64,000 nt of DNA from Brevibacterium antiquum CNRZ 918 (GTDB lineage: Bacteria; Actinomycetota; Actinomycetes; Actinomycetales; Brevibacteriaceae): the NCBI RefSeq assembly GCF_900169145.1, contig NZ_FXZD01000004.1:186001-250000 (forward strand). Direction: 5' to 3'. Under the pieces are notes generated by a model, which saw nothing but the letters and a program-made list of their open reading frames with translations, did no database searches and had not been told where the DNA came from. The position numbers were made by a program, and so were the translations under genes. Positions 52,219 through 59,701 of this stretch are shown piece after piece; position 1 is the first letter of the stretch, and each line of letters begins with the position of its first letter.

Positions 52219-52676
52219 TGTCCAAAGGCAAAATCGGGGCGATCGTCGTCTCCATACTGCTCGTCTTCTACTTCGTCCTCATGGGACAGCGGGCGTGGAT
52301 TTTGGTCCGAGAACCCGATCTCGTTCCCCGTCTGATGGGTATCGCCCTCTTCGTCCTGCCACTCGTCGGCGCGTGGACTCTGGTCGTCGAACTCATGTTC
52401 GGTGCACGGACCGAGAAGCTGGCACGCATCCTCAAATCTGAGGGCGGTCTTCCTGTCGATGATCTGCCGCGAACTCCGGGTGGAAGGATCATCCGGGAAT
52501 CCGCTGACGAGGCTTTCGGCCAATACCAGTCTGAGGCCGAAGCTGCACCCGAGGACTGGCGCTCATGGTTCCGCCTCTCCTGCGCCTATGATGCGTGCGG
52601 GGACCGCAAGCGCGCCCGTTCAATGATGCGCAAGTCGGTCAATATGTATCGGGCGGGCGCGAAGCAGACTTCCTAG
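52218..52676 (+). CDS. conserved membrane protein with TPR-like tail
   Basis: 152 residues. Two membrane helices (GAIVVSILLVFYFVLMGQRAWIL and RLMGIALFVLPLVGAWTLVVELMFG) are followed by a soluble tail in which PEDWRSWFRLSCAYDACGDRKRARSMMRKSVNMY has the helix-turn-helix spacing of a TPR repeat. A tail of this kind directly behind dapB is common in related actinobacteria; function unknown. One base overlap with dapB (TGATG). The 3' end overlaps that of the convergent acyltransferase-like gene by 38 bases. Confidence 0.78.
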   Translation: MSKGKIGAIVVSILLVFYFVLMGQRAWILVREPDLVPRLMGIALFVLPLVGAWTLVVELMFGARTEKLARILKSEGGLPVDDLPRTPGGRIIRESADEAFGQYQSEAEAAPEDWRSWFRLSCAYDACGDRKRARSMMRKSVNMYRAGAKQTS

Positions 52677-53967
52677 TCGACTCTGACTCTGACTCTGACT
52701 CGGCCCCGGGCACGGGTTCTGACGTCTCCAGCCCAGGCGCCGGAACAGGCGACGCGGACCGGATGATAGCTGCGACGCCCGCTTCAAGTGGGCCGTGCGC
52801 ACCGATCGCCAGCTTCCACATCAGCGCAAACCCGACGAACACGAGAGCATGCAGACCGAACTCGACGGTCGGCGGTGTCATCGCCTCACCGCCGAGCATC
52901 GGGTTGGCCTCGATCCAGCGCCGGGTGATCTCGAGCAGGACGACGTGGGCTGAGTACACGCTTAAGGGCATTGAACCGGGAGCCGTCAGCGGCGCCAGCA
53001 GCCAGGTTTGTCGCCCCAGGAGCATGGCCAGTGACTGGCAGCCGACGATGGTCACCAGCGCGGTCCCGGCTGTGGAGAGCAGGTCGAAGGGCGTACCTGA
53101 GTGCGGGCCCGCGATCGCCAGCCACCACCACGACGTTGTCGGCGTCACTCCATAGCTTCCAGTGAACAGCGCCGCATTGAGATCGGTCCCATACAGCTGG
53201 GAGACCCGGACCAGTCCAGGACCTCCTCCGGCGACGTTGATGAGCAGCCAGGAGACTCCCTTGCCGACGAGGAACAGCCCGAGTCCCGCGGCGAAGAGGG
53301 ACATCAGGTGCTTGCCGATATCGATCTTCGCGACCGCCATCCCCAACAGGATGTAGGACAGCCATTGCAGGATCGGGTAATAGCCGGTCAGCACCAGATC
53401 GTTCAGCATCGTCAGCGGACTCGCCAGGTCGAACCATGACATGGAGGAGTACATCGGCTCGAGCCCGAACTGACTGCGGATGAGTGTCGAGAGCACAGGG
53501 CTGAGGATCATCCACACCACGGCGATGATGAACAGGGTGCGGGCGCGCAGGCGCAGGAACAGCATCGCAATGGCGAACATGACCCCGTAGTTGACGAGGA
53601 TGACGGCCAGCAGTGACGATACCGACCCCAGACAGAGGCCGATGATGACGATCGCTCCCGCGCGGATGAGCACACTGGGCACCGCATCGCGCAGACGGCC
53701 AGATGCTGCCATTCGCGACCGTGTCGAGAGGACAAGAGAACAGCCGGCAAGGACCGCGAACAGAGCCGACGCTCGGCCCGCAAACACGGCGGCCCAGGTC
53801 GGGAAGCCCGCAGGGTCGGACAGGGCGAAGATGTGCGTGACCATCATTGCGAACAGGGCGATCCCACGCGCGGCATCAAGTCCGATGAGACGGCCGGCGG
53901 GGCTCAGTCGGTCACGGACCGTTGAACCAGATGGCGACGCCGAGGTGGGGGAGCGGTGAGTGCTCAT
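52639..53967 (-). CDS. multi-pass membrane protein, DUF1624/DUF418-like acyltransferase-type
   Basis: 442 residues with about ten membrane segments. RLIGLDAARGIALFAMMVTHIFAL is the N-terminal R.x.LDxxRGxAxxxMxxxH signature of heparan-alpha-glucosaminide acetyltransferase-like (DUF1624) and DUF418 proteins. MPLSVYSAHVVLLE near the end is typical of the DUF418 C-terminal part. Probable membrane O- or N-acyltransferase; substrate unknown. The C-terminus carries a Ser-Glu repeat (ESESESES) encoded by the GACTCT repeat at 52679-52701. Single gene, divergent from the FMN oxidoreductase. Confidence 0.75.
   Translation of the reverse strand: MSTHRSPTSASPSGSTVRDRLSPAGRLIGLDAARGIALFAMMVTHIFALSDPAGFPTWAAVFAGRASALFAVLAGCSLVLSTRSRMAASGRLRDAVPSVLIRAGAIVIIGLCLGSVSSLLAVILVNYGVMFAIAMLFLRLRARTLFIIAVVWMILSPVLSTLIRSQFGLEPMYSSMSWFDLASPLTMLNDLVLTGYYPILQWLSYILLGMAVAKIDIGKHLMSLFAAGLGLFLVGKGVSWLLINVAGGGPGLVRVSQLYGTDLNAALFTGSYGVTPTTSWWWLAIAGPHSGTPFDLLSTAGTALVTIVGCQSLAMLLGRQTWLLAPLTAPGSMPLSVYSAHVVLLEITRRWIEANPMLGGEAMTPPTVEFGLHALVFVGFALMWKLAIGAHGPLEAGVAAIIRSASPVPAPGLETSEPVPGAESESESESTRKSASRPPDTY
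52679..52701 (-). repeat. GACTCT hexamer repeat (x3 plus partial)
   Basis: Three exact copies of GACTCT (52679-52696) and GACTC. On the minus strand it codes for the Ser-Glu repeat in the C-terminal tail of the membrane acyltransferase-like protein. It begins 2 bases behind the stop of the opposite gene. Confidence 0.85.
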
Positions 53968-54014
53968 GCCTCGATTCTCACATGGTCGTGTCCACCCCCG
54001 GTGTTAAACATCGA

Positions 54015-54034
54015 ACAGTGGGGCCTTCCACTGT
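54015..54034. promoter_or_regulatory. TetR-type operator before the FMN oxidoreductase
   Basis: ACAGTGG (54015-54021) GGCCTT CCACTGT (54028-54034), a perfect 7-bp-arm palindrome. It covers TTCCAC (54026-54031, possible -35), with TATGAA (54049-54054) as -10 at 17 bases. A second palindrome, ATATCGTGATAT (54040-54051), adjoins it. The TetR gene downstream in the same operon is the likely binder. Confidence 0.6.
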
Positions 54035-54093
54035 TATTAATATCGTGATATGAATTATGCGTCAGGCCGTAACCGCATGGATCAAGGATGATC

Positions 54094-56142
54094 ATGTCTT
54101 CACTGTTCCCTCGCCTCTTCGAGCCCATCACGCTGGGTCGGCGAACCATCCGCAACCGCATCGTGTCCTCGGGCCACGACACCGTCCTCGACGAGAACGG
54201 GATGATCGGCGACGATCTCGTCGCCTATCACGAGGCACGAGCCGAAGGCGGCTGCGGACTCATCGTCCTCCAGGTCTCCGGGGTCCACGAGACCGCCCGC
54301 TACACCAACCACGTGCTCATGGCCACCGACGATTCCTCGGTGCCCGGATACCGAGCCGTCGCCGAGGCGGTCCACCGTCACGGTGCCACCATCTTCGCCC
54401 AGCTCTTCCACCCCGGCCGTGAGGTCATGGACGGCGAGGCCGGCATGGCACCGCGTGCCGTGGCTCCCAGCGACGAACCGCAGGAGAGGTTCAAGGTCGT
54501 CCCCGAGGCGTTGAGCACCTCCAAGATCAAGGAGATCATCGCCGGGTATGCGAGCGCGGCGAAGCGAATCGCCGACAGCGGCATCGACGGGGTCGAGATC
54601 GTGGCCAGCCACGGTTACCTGCCCATCCAGTTCTTCAACCCGCGAGTGAACACGCGCACCGATGAATACGGCGGCAGCCCGGCCAATCGTCGCCGCTTCC
54701 TCACCGAGGTCGTCGCCGGAGTGCGCGAAGCGGTGGGCCCCGATGTTGTGGTCGGCCTGAGGATCTCGGGGGAGGAGAAGACCGAGGACGGTCTGGTCGC
54801 CACCGAAGTTCTTGACCTCATCGGTCACCTCGACGCGCTGAAGACGGGCAGTGGTGACGAATACGCACGCAACAGCGTCGACGGCTCTGGCGGGCAGGTG
54901 GACTGCCTCGACTACTTCTCGATCACGGCAGGGGACTCCTCGACGCTGCAGGGTGCAGTGCACATCGTGCCCTCGATGCAGATCGACCCAGCTTATGCCG
55001 CGACCCTGTCCGAGCAGGTCAAGAAGATCACCGACAAGCCGGTCATGGTCGCCGGACGGATCAACCAGCCCCACGAAGCGGAGACAGCCATCGCAGAGGG
55101 CCGCACCGACATGGCGATCATGACCCGGGCGATGATCTGTGACCCGGCGATCGCCAGCAAGGCAGACCGCGACGCCGTGGACGAGATCCGAGCCTGCATC
55201 GGCTGCAACCAGGCCTGCATCGGCTGCAACCAGGCCTGCATCGGTCACTTCCAGATGGGTGTGCCCATCTCCTGCATCCAGTACCCCGAATCGGGCAGGG
55301 AGCTGACATTCCTGCCCCGGCCACGGGTGAGGACCCGACGTCGTGTGCTCGTCATCGGCGGCGGACCTGCCGGCCTCAAGGCGGCAGCAGTGGCAGCCGA
55401 ACAGGGCGATGACGTCGTACTCTGCGAACGCGAGCCCCACCTCGGCGGGGCCGTGCTGCTGGCACAGGAGCTGCCCTATCGATCTGAATTCGGGGGAGCG
55501 GCGACGAACCTCAGCGCCGAGGCCAGGCGCGCAGGAGTCGACCTCCGCACCTCGACTCCGGTGACCCAGCAGGTCTTTGACGAGTTGGCAACCGATCACG
55601 TGATCGTCGCGACGGGTGCGAAGCAGCGCATGCCGCACCTCGAGGTCGACGATGAGGCTCTCGTCATCGGTGCCCGCGACTATCTGCGCACCCAGCCGAG
55701 CCTGCCTGCCGGCCGTGTGCTTGTGAGCGACTGGAAGGGTGATTGGATCGGCCTGGGCATCGCTCTGCGCCTGGCCGAGGCTCGGGTGCCGGTGACCTTG
55801 GCGACCGCCGCGAACTTCGCCGGAGCCGCGATCCAGCAGTACACACGCACACTGCTCATGTCCCAGGCCCTGCGGGCAGGAGTCGACTTCGTCAACGATG
55901 CCCGCCTGGTCGGAGTCGACGCGACGACCGGCTACCTGCAGTCGACGCTGTGCGAGATCGTCCACGAGGTCGACGGTGTCGCCGCGACCATCGTCTCCGG
56001 TGCGCCGCAATCCGTGGTCCCCGATCTCGACTTCGGGTCCGCCAGCGTTCGCACCATCGGCGATGCCGTGGCACCGCGAACCGTGGAGGAAGCCGTCTTT
56101 GAGGGCCTGCAGGCCGCGAGCAGTCTGGCTGCAGTCTCGTGA
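54094..56142 (+). CDS. FMN/4Fe-4S/FAD oxidoreductase (2,4-dienoyl-CoA reductase/TMADH/stachydrine demethylase family)
   Basis: 682 residues from the ATG at 54094, which has AAGGA 5 bases upstream (ATG 54088 overlaps that SD). The N-terminal OYE-like FMN barrel (LFEPITLGRRTIRNRIVSSGHDT...ASHGYLPIQFFNPRVNTRTDEYGGSPANRRRF) is followed by a cysteine motif and an FAD/NAD domain (RRRVLVIGGGPAGLKAAAVAAEQGDDVVLCE). The Asn-Arg-x-Asp-x-Tyr-Gly-Gly block is typical. The cluster motif normally reads CIGCNQACIG; here CIGCNQA is duplicated, so cysteines lie at 368, 371, 375, 378, 382 and 394. The last four (CX2CX3CX11C) fit the family. Likely an N-demethylase or related enzyme. In operon with TetR. Confidence 0.85.
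   Translation: MSSLFPRLFEPITLGRRTIRNRIVSSGHDTVLDENGMIGDDLVAYHEARAEGGCGLIVLQVSGVHETARYTNHVLMATDDSSVPGYRAVAEAVHRHGATIFAQLFHPGREVMDGEAGMAPRAVAPSDEPQERFKVVPEALSTSKIKEIIAGYASAAKRIADSGIDGVEIVASHGYLPIQFFNPRVNTRTDEYGGSPANRRRFLTEVVAGVREAVGPDVVVGLRISGEEKTEDGLVATEVLDLIGHLDALKTGSGDEYARNSVDGSGGQVDCLDYFSITAGDSSTLQGAVHIVPSMQIDPAYAATLSEQVKKITDKPVMVAGRINQPHEAETAIAEGRTDMAIMTRAMICDPAIASKADRDAVDEIRACIGCNQACIGCNQACIGHFQMGVPISCIQYPESGRELTFLPRPRVRTRRRVLVIGGGPAGLKAAAVAAEQGDDVVLCEREPHLGGAVLLAQELPYRSEFGGAATNLSAEARRAGVDLRTSTPVTQQVFDELATDHVIVATGAKQRMPHLEVDDEALVIGARDYLRTQPSLPAGRVLVSDWKGDWIGLGIALRLAEARVPVTLATAANFAGAAIQQYTRTLLMSQALRAGVDFVNDARLVGVDATTGYLQSTLCEIVHEVDGVAATIVSGAPQSVVPDLDFGSASVRTIGDAVAPRTVEEAVFEGLQAASSLAAVS
55192..55244 (+). 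repeat. 21-bp in-frame duplication in the Fe-S motif
   Basis: A 21-base unit starting GCCTGCATCGGCTGC occurs at 55192-55212 and identically at 55213-55233, with a partial third copy (GCCTGCATCGG, 55234-55244). It adds seven residues, including two cysteines. Confidence 0.9.
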
Positions 56143-56164
56143 GCGACGTAAGGGCGGCAGCAGC

Positions 56165-56830
56165 GTGAGCCCGCGTCCCCAGTATTCCGCGGTCGAGGTC
56201 GCAGCCAGGCGCGGGATCATCCTCGAATCCGTCCTTGACCAGATCGCGAAGCGCGGCCCGGAAGCAGTGCGGATGAGCGACATCGCCGAGGCGGCGGGAT
56301 TCTCCGTGGGCACCGTGCAGTACTATTTCGGGTCGCGTGAGGATCTGCTCGTCCGCGCGTTCTCAGCCCACACCAGCTCGGTGGTCGAAGCCATCGCGGG
56401 TCTGACTCAGGAGCAGGGGACAGCGTGGGAGAGGCTGCAGTCAAGTCTGCGGGCCGTCCCGATGATCGGTGACCTGCAACGACGCTCACAGGTATGGATC
56501 GAACTCGTCGCTGCCTCGTCGCGCAATGACTATCTGGCAGACTCGGTCGACGCAGTCTTCGACACATGGAGTGCCCACTTCCGCGCGCTCATCGCGATCG
56601 GCATCGACGACGGGAGCTTCTTACCGCATGCCGGTGTGGATCTCATCGTCGACACCCTCATCGCAGCCATTGACGGCTTCGACATTGCGGCGGCCACCGG
56701 TCGCAGTTCCGCCACGTCCGATCGGATCGCTGCCTCCCTTGAGCTCACTGCTGGGAGTCTGCTGGGTGTCGCTGACATCGCCGCCGACATCGCCGCAGGC
56801 AACGCAGAGGCCAGGTTCCGGTCCGTGTGA
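56165..56830 (+). CDS. TetR-family transcriptional regulator
   Basis: 221 residues from the GTG at 56165, 22 bases behind the oxidoreductase stop. HTH: RRGIILESVLDQIAKRGPEAVRMSDIAEAAGFSVGTVQYYFGSREDLLVRAF, followed by a TetR_C-like ligand domain (LRAVPMIGDLQRRSQVWIELVAASSRNDYLADS) related to BetI-type regulators of methylated-amine metabolism. The pair with the oxidoreductase and the palindrome at 54015-54034 suggest a self-contained, inducible operon. No strong SD; it may be translated by read-through from upstream. Confidence 0.85.
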   Translation: MSPRPQYSAVEVAARRGIILESVLDQIAKRGPEAVRMSDIAEAAGFSVGTVQYYFGSREDLLVRAFSAHTSSVVEAIAGLTQEQGTAWERLQSSLRAVPMIGDLQRRSQVWIELVAASSRNDYLADSVDAVFDTWSAHFRALIAIGIDDGSFLPHAGVDLIVDTLIAAIDGFDIAAATGRSSATSDRIAASLELTAGSLLGVADIAADIAAGNAEARFRSV

Positions 56831-56984
56831 TCTGTCTCTCGTGGTCTCAACGCCAAGGATCACCCCAGATGAACGCCTGGTAAGCCGCCGATGAGCGGCA
56901 TGCAGCGACGGGTGGCAGGCGGTGATGGGAAAACGCACCCGTGGCGCGCGGACGGCCGCTGCCGCAGTCGTTGGCTCTGCGCGG

Positions 56985-56999
56985 TATCCTTTTCGTATG
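56985..56999 (+). promoter_or_regulatory. -10 box for a probably leaderless dapA mRNA
   Basis: TATCCT (56985-56990), 6 bases before the ATG at 56997; no SD. Confidence 0.45.
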
Positions 57000-57920
57000 G
57001 CGATTCTCGGTGACAGCGCAGCAGCCGCTGCAATTGATGCGTTCGGTACGGTCGGTACGGCGATGGTGACGCCGTTCAAGGACGACGGAACCATCGATTA
57101 TCCTGCCGTGGAGAAGGTGGCGAACCACCTCGTCGACTTGGGCAACAATATGCTCGTCGTGTCCGGCACCACCGGCGAATCACCGACGACGACCGATGAT
57201 GAGAAGATCGAGCTGCTCAAGGTCGTCCGCGGTGTCATCGGCACTCGCGCGAAGATCATTGCAGGCACCGGCAACAACGTCACCTCACACACCATTGATC
57301 TGTCCAAGCGCTCGGCGGCCGCTGGTGCGGACGGCATCCTCATCGTCACGCCCTACTACTCGAAGCCGACACAGCCGGCCATCGCCGCCCACATGCGCGC
57401 GGCCGCGGACTCCACTGATCTTCCCGTCATGCTCTACGACATCCCGGGACGATCGGGCGTGCCCATCAGAACGGAGACCCTCCTCGGGTTGGCCGATCAC
57501 CCCAACATCCTCGCGGTCAAGGACGCCAAGGGCGACCTCTTCGCCTCGGCGCAGGTGATGAACCGCAGCTCCCTCGTCTACTACTCGGGCGAGGACTCGC
57601 TCAACCTTCCGCTGCTGGCCCTCGGTGCCCTGGGCGTCGTGTCAGTAGCGGGCCATGTCTGCACAACGCGGTTCGCGGACATGGTGCAGGCTGTGGCGAA
57701 CAATGACCTCACCACCGCTCGCGCAATCTCCCTCGGTACCGGGGACATGGTCGACGCGCTCATGAATCACATGCCGGGAGTCATCTCGGCCAAGGCCGCA
57801 TTGCAGGCCCAAGGAATACTCGACAACCGCGGAACGCGAATGCCGCTGCTCCCAGCAGACGAAGAGCAGATGGCGCTCGTGACCGCCCAATTGACCAGGA
57901 GTGGTTACCTCAGTGAATAA
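56997..57920 (+). CDS. dapA: 4-hydroxy-tetrahydrodipicolinate synthase
   Basis: 307 residues from the ATG at 56997; condenses pyruvate with aspartate semialdehyde in DAP/lysine synthesis. FGTVGTAMVTPFKDDGTIDYPAVEKVANHLVDLGNNMLVVSGTTGESPTTTDDEK is the N-terminal signature. The Schiff-base Lys is in ILAVKDAKGDL (K about 172), with the Tyr in MLYDIPGRSG; YYSGEDSLNLPLLALGALGVVSVAGH follows. An ATG at 56922 in frame would add 25 residues that the family lacks. The stop overlaps the RNase J start, and dapA-rnj is a conserved actinobacterial pair. Confidence 0.96.
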   Translation: MAILGDSAAAAAIDAFGTVGTAMVTPFKDDGTIDYPAVEKVANHLVDLGNNMLVVSGTTGESPTTTDDEKIELLKVVRGVIGTRAKIIAGTGNNVTSHTIDLSKRSAAAGADGILIVTPYYSKPTQPAIAAHMRAAADSTDLPVMLYDIPGRSGVPIRTETLLGLADHPNILAVKDAKGDLFASAQVMNRSSLVYYSGEDSLNLPLLALGALGVVSVAGHVCTTRFADMVQAVANNDLTTARAISLGTGDMVDALMNHMPGVISAKAALQAQGILDNRGTRMPLLPADEEQMALVTAQLTRSGYLSE

Positions 57921-59601
57921 TGCATTGACCCAAGAATTGAAGCTTCCGCCGAAGATGGACGCAGAAGCCGTCCGCATCGTCGCGCTCGGCGGCCTCGGCG
58001 AAGTCGGACGCAACATGACCGTGTTCGAGTACCACGGCAAGCTGCTCATCGTTGACTGCGGCGTCCTCTTCCCCGAAGAGGACCAGCCCGGCGTCGACCT
58101 TATTCTCCCCGACTTCGCCTACCTCGATGATCGCCTCGACGACATCGTCGGCCTCGTGCTGACCCACGGCCACGAAGACCATATCGGTGCCGTTCCCTAC
58201 CTGCTGCGCCGGCGGGCCGACATCCCGATCCTCGGCTCGAAGCTGACGATCGCGCTCATCGAGGCCAAGCTCAAGGAACACCGGATCAAGCCGATCACCC
58301 GTGTGGTCAAGGAAGACGACGTCGATCAGCTCGGTCCCTTCGACCTCGAGTTCGTCGCCGTCAACCACTCGATCCCCGACGCCCTCGCGGTCTTCATCCG
58401 CACCGGCGCCGGAAATATCCTCCACACCGGCGACTTCAAGATGGACCAGCTCCCTCTCGACGGCCGGATCACTGACCTGCGCGCCTTCGCCCGCCTCGGC
58501 GAAGAAGGCGTGGACCTGTTCATGACGGACTCGACGAACGCCGAGGTCCCCGGGTTCACCGCCCTGGAGAAGGACATCGGACCGGTTCTCGAGAACCTCT
58601 TCGGTCACGCCGAGCGTCGCATCATCGTCGCCTCGTTCTCCTCGCACATCCACCGCGTCCAGCAGGTGCTCAACGCCGCAGACGCGCACGGCCGCAAGGT
58701 TGCCCTCGTCGGTCGCTCGATGGTGCGCAACATGAAGATCGCCGAAGACCTCGGCTACCTCGAGGTTCCGCGCGGTGCCCTCATCGACATCAAAGAGGTC
58801 GACAAACTCCCCGATGACCAGGTCGTGCTCATGTGCACCGGTTCGCAGGGTGAGCCGATGGCCGCGCTCTCACGCATGGCCAACCGCAGCCACCGCGTCG
58901 AGGTGGGCGACGGCGACACCGTCATCCTCGCCTCCTCGCTCATCCCCGGCAACGAGAACTCAGTGTTCAAGGTCATCAACGGGCTGATGAAGCTGGGCGC
59001 CAACGTCATCTCGAAGGCAGACGCCAAGATCCACGTCTCCGGACACGCTTCCGGCGGCGAGCTGCTCTACTGCTACAACATCGTCAAGCCGCGCGGCGTC
59101 ATGCCCGTCCACGGTGAATGGCGACACATGCTGGCCAACGCCAGGCACGCCGAGGCGACCGGAGTGAACCCGGACAACATCGTCCTGGCCGATGACGGTT
59201 GGGTCGTCGACCTCAAGGACGGCCACGCCGAGGTTGTGGGTGCAGTGGACTGCAACTTCGTCTTCGTCGACGGCTCCTCGGTCGGTGAGATCACCGAGGC
59301 GGACCTCAAGGACCGTCTCGTGCTCTCCGGCGAAGGCTTCGTCACGATCTTCATGGCCATCAACAGCCAGACCAAGTCCCTCATCGCCGGGCCCGAGATC
59401 CATGCCCGCGGTGTGGCCGAATCCGATTCGGTCTTCGACTCGATCATGCCGAAGGTCACCAAGGCCGTCGAAGACGCCCTCAAGGACGGAACGACGGACC
59501 AGTACCAGCTGCAGCAGGTCGTACGCCGCACGGTGGGACGCTGGGCGTCCTCGAAGCTGCGTCGCAAGCCGATGATCGTCCCCATGGTCGTCATCGTCTG
59601 A
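57913..59601 (+). CDS. rnj: ribonuclease J
   Basis: 562 residues. Metallo-beta-lactamase/beta-CASP nuclease with 5'-3' exo and endonuclease activity on RNA. The zinc motif HGHEDH is in LVLTHGHEDHIGAVPYLL; MTDSTNAEVPGFT, FSSHIHRVQQVLNAA, and the C-terminal HVSGHASGGELL (beta-CASP) follow. I prefer the GTG at 57913 (overlapping the dapA stop), with AGGAG upstream; GTG 57901 is an alternative that would overlap the SD. Ends before a nested hairpin. Confidence 0.94.
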   Translation: MNNALTQELKLPPKMDAEAVRIVALGGLGEVGRNMTVFEYHGKLLIVDCGVLFPEEDQPGVDLILPDFAYLDDRLDDIVGLVLTHGHEDHIGAVPYLLRRRADIPILGSKLTIALIEAKLKEHRIKPITRVVKEDDVDQLGPFDLEFVAVNHSIPDALAVFIRTGAGNILHTGDFKMDQLPLDGRITDLRAFARLGEEGVDLFMTDSTNAEVPGFTALEKDIGPVLENLFGHAERRIIVASFSSHIHRVQQVLNAADAHGRKVALVGRSMVRNMKIAEDLGYLEVPRGALIDIKEVDKLPDDQVVLMCTGSQGEPMAALSRMANRSHRVEVGDGDTVILASSLIPGNENSVFKVINGLMKLGANVISKADAKIHVSGHASGGELLYCYNIVKPRGVMPVHGEWRHMLANARHAEATGVNPDNIVLADDGWVVDLKDGHAEVVGAVDCNFVFVDGSSVGEITEADLKDRLVLSGEGFVTIFMAINSQTKSLIAGPEIHARGVAESDSVFDSIMPKVTKAVEDALKDGTTDQYQLQQVVRRTVGRWASSKLRRKPMIVPMVVIV

Positions 59602-59625
59602 GTTCGTTCGACCACGCACATACAG

Positions 59626-59668
59626 TTCGCCCGCGGTAGCCCTCACAGGAGGGTCCACCGCGGGCGAA
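59626..59668. terminator. nested hairpin between convergent rnj and permease genes
   Basis: TTCGCCCGCGGT (59626-59637) pairs exactly with ACCGCGGGCGAA (59657-59668); inside, CCCTC (59640-59644) pairs with GAGGG (59649-59653). Probable bidirectional terminator. Confidence 0.65.
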
Positions 59669-59701
59669 GTGCATCTCAGGGCCCGGCCGGAGGTCGTCGC
59701 C

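Noticed and set aside
54100-56313. 2.2-kb minus-strand open frame opposite the FMN oxidoreductase
   Set aside because: His/Gly/Asp-rich composition without motifs; the plus strand has FMN, Fe-S and FAD motifs and an SD.
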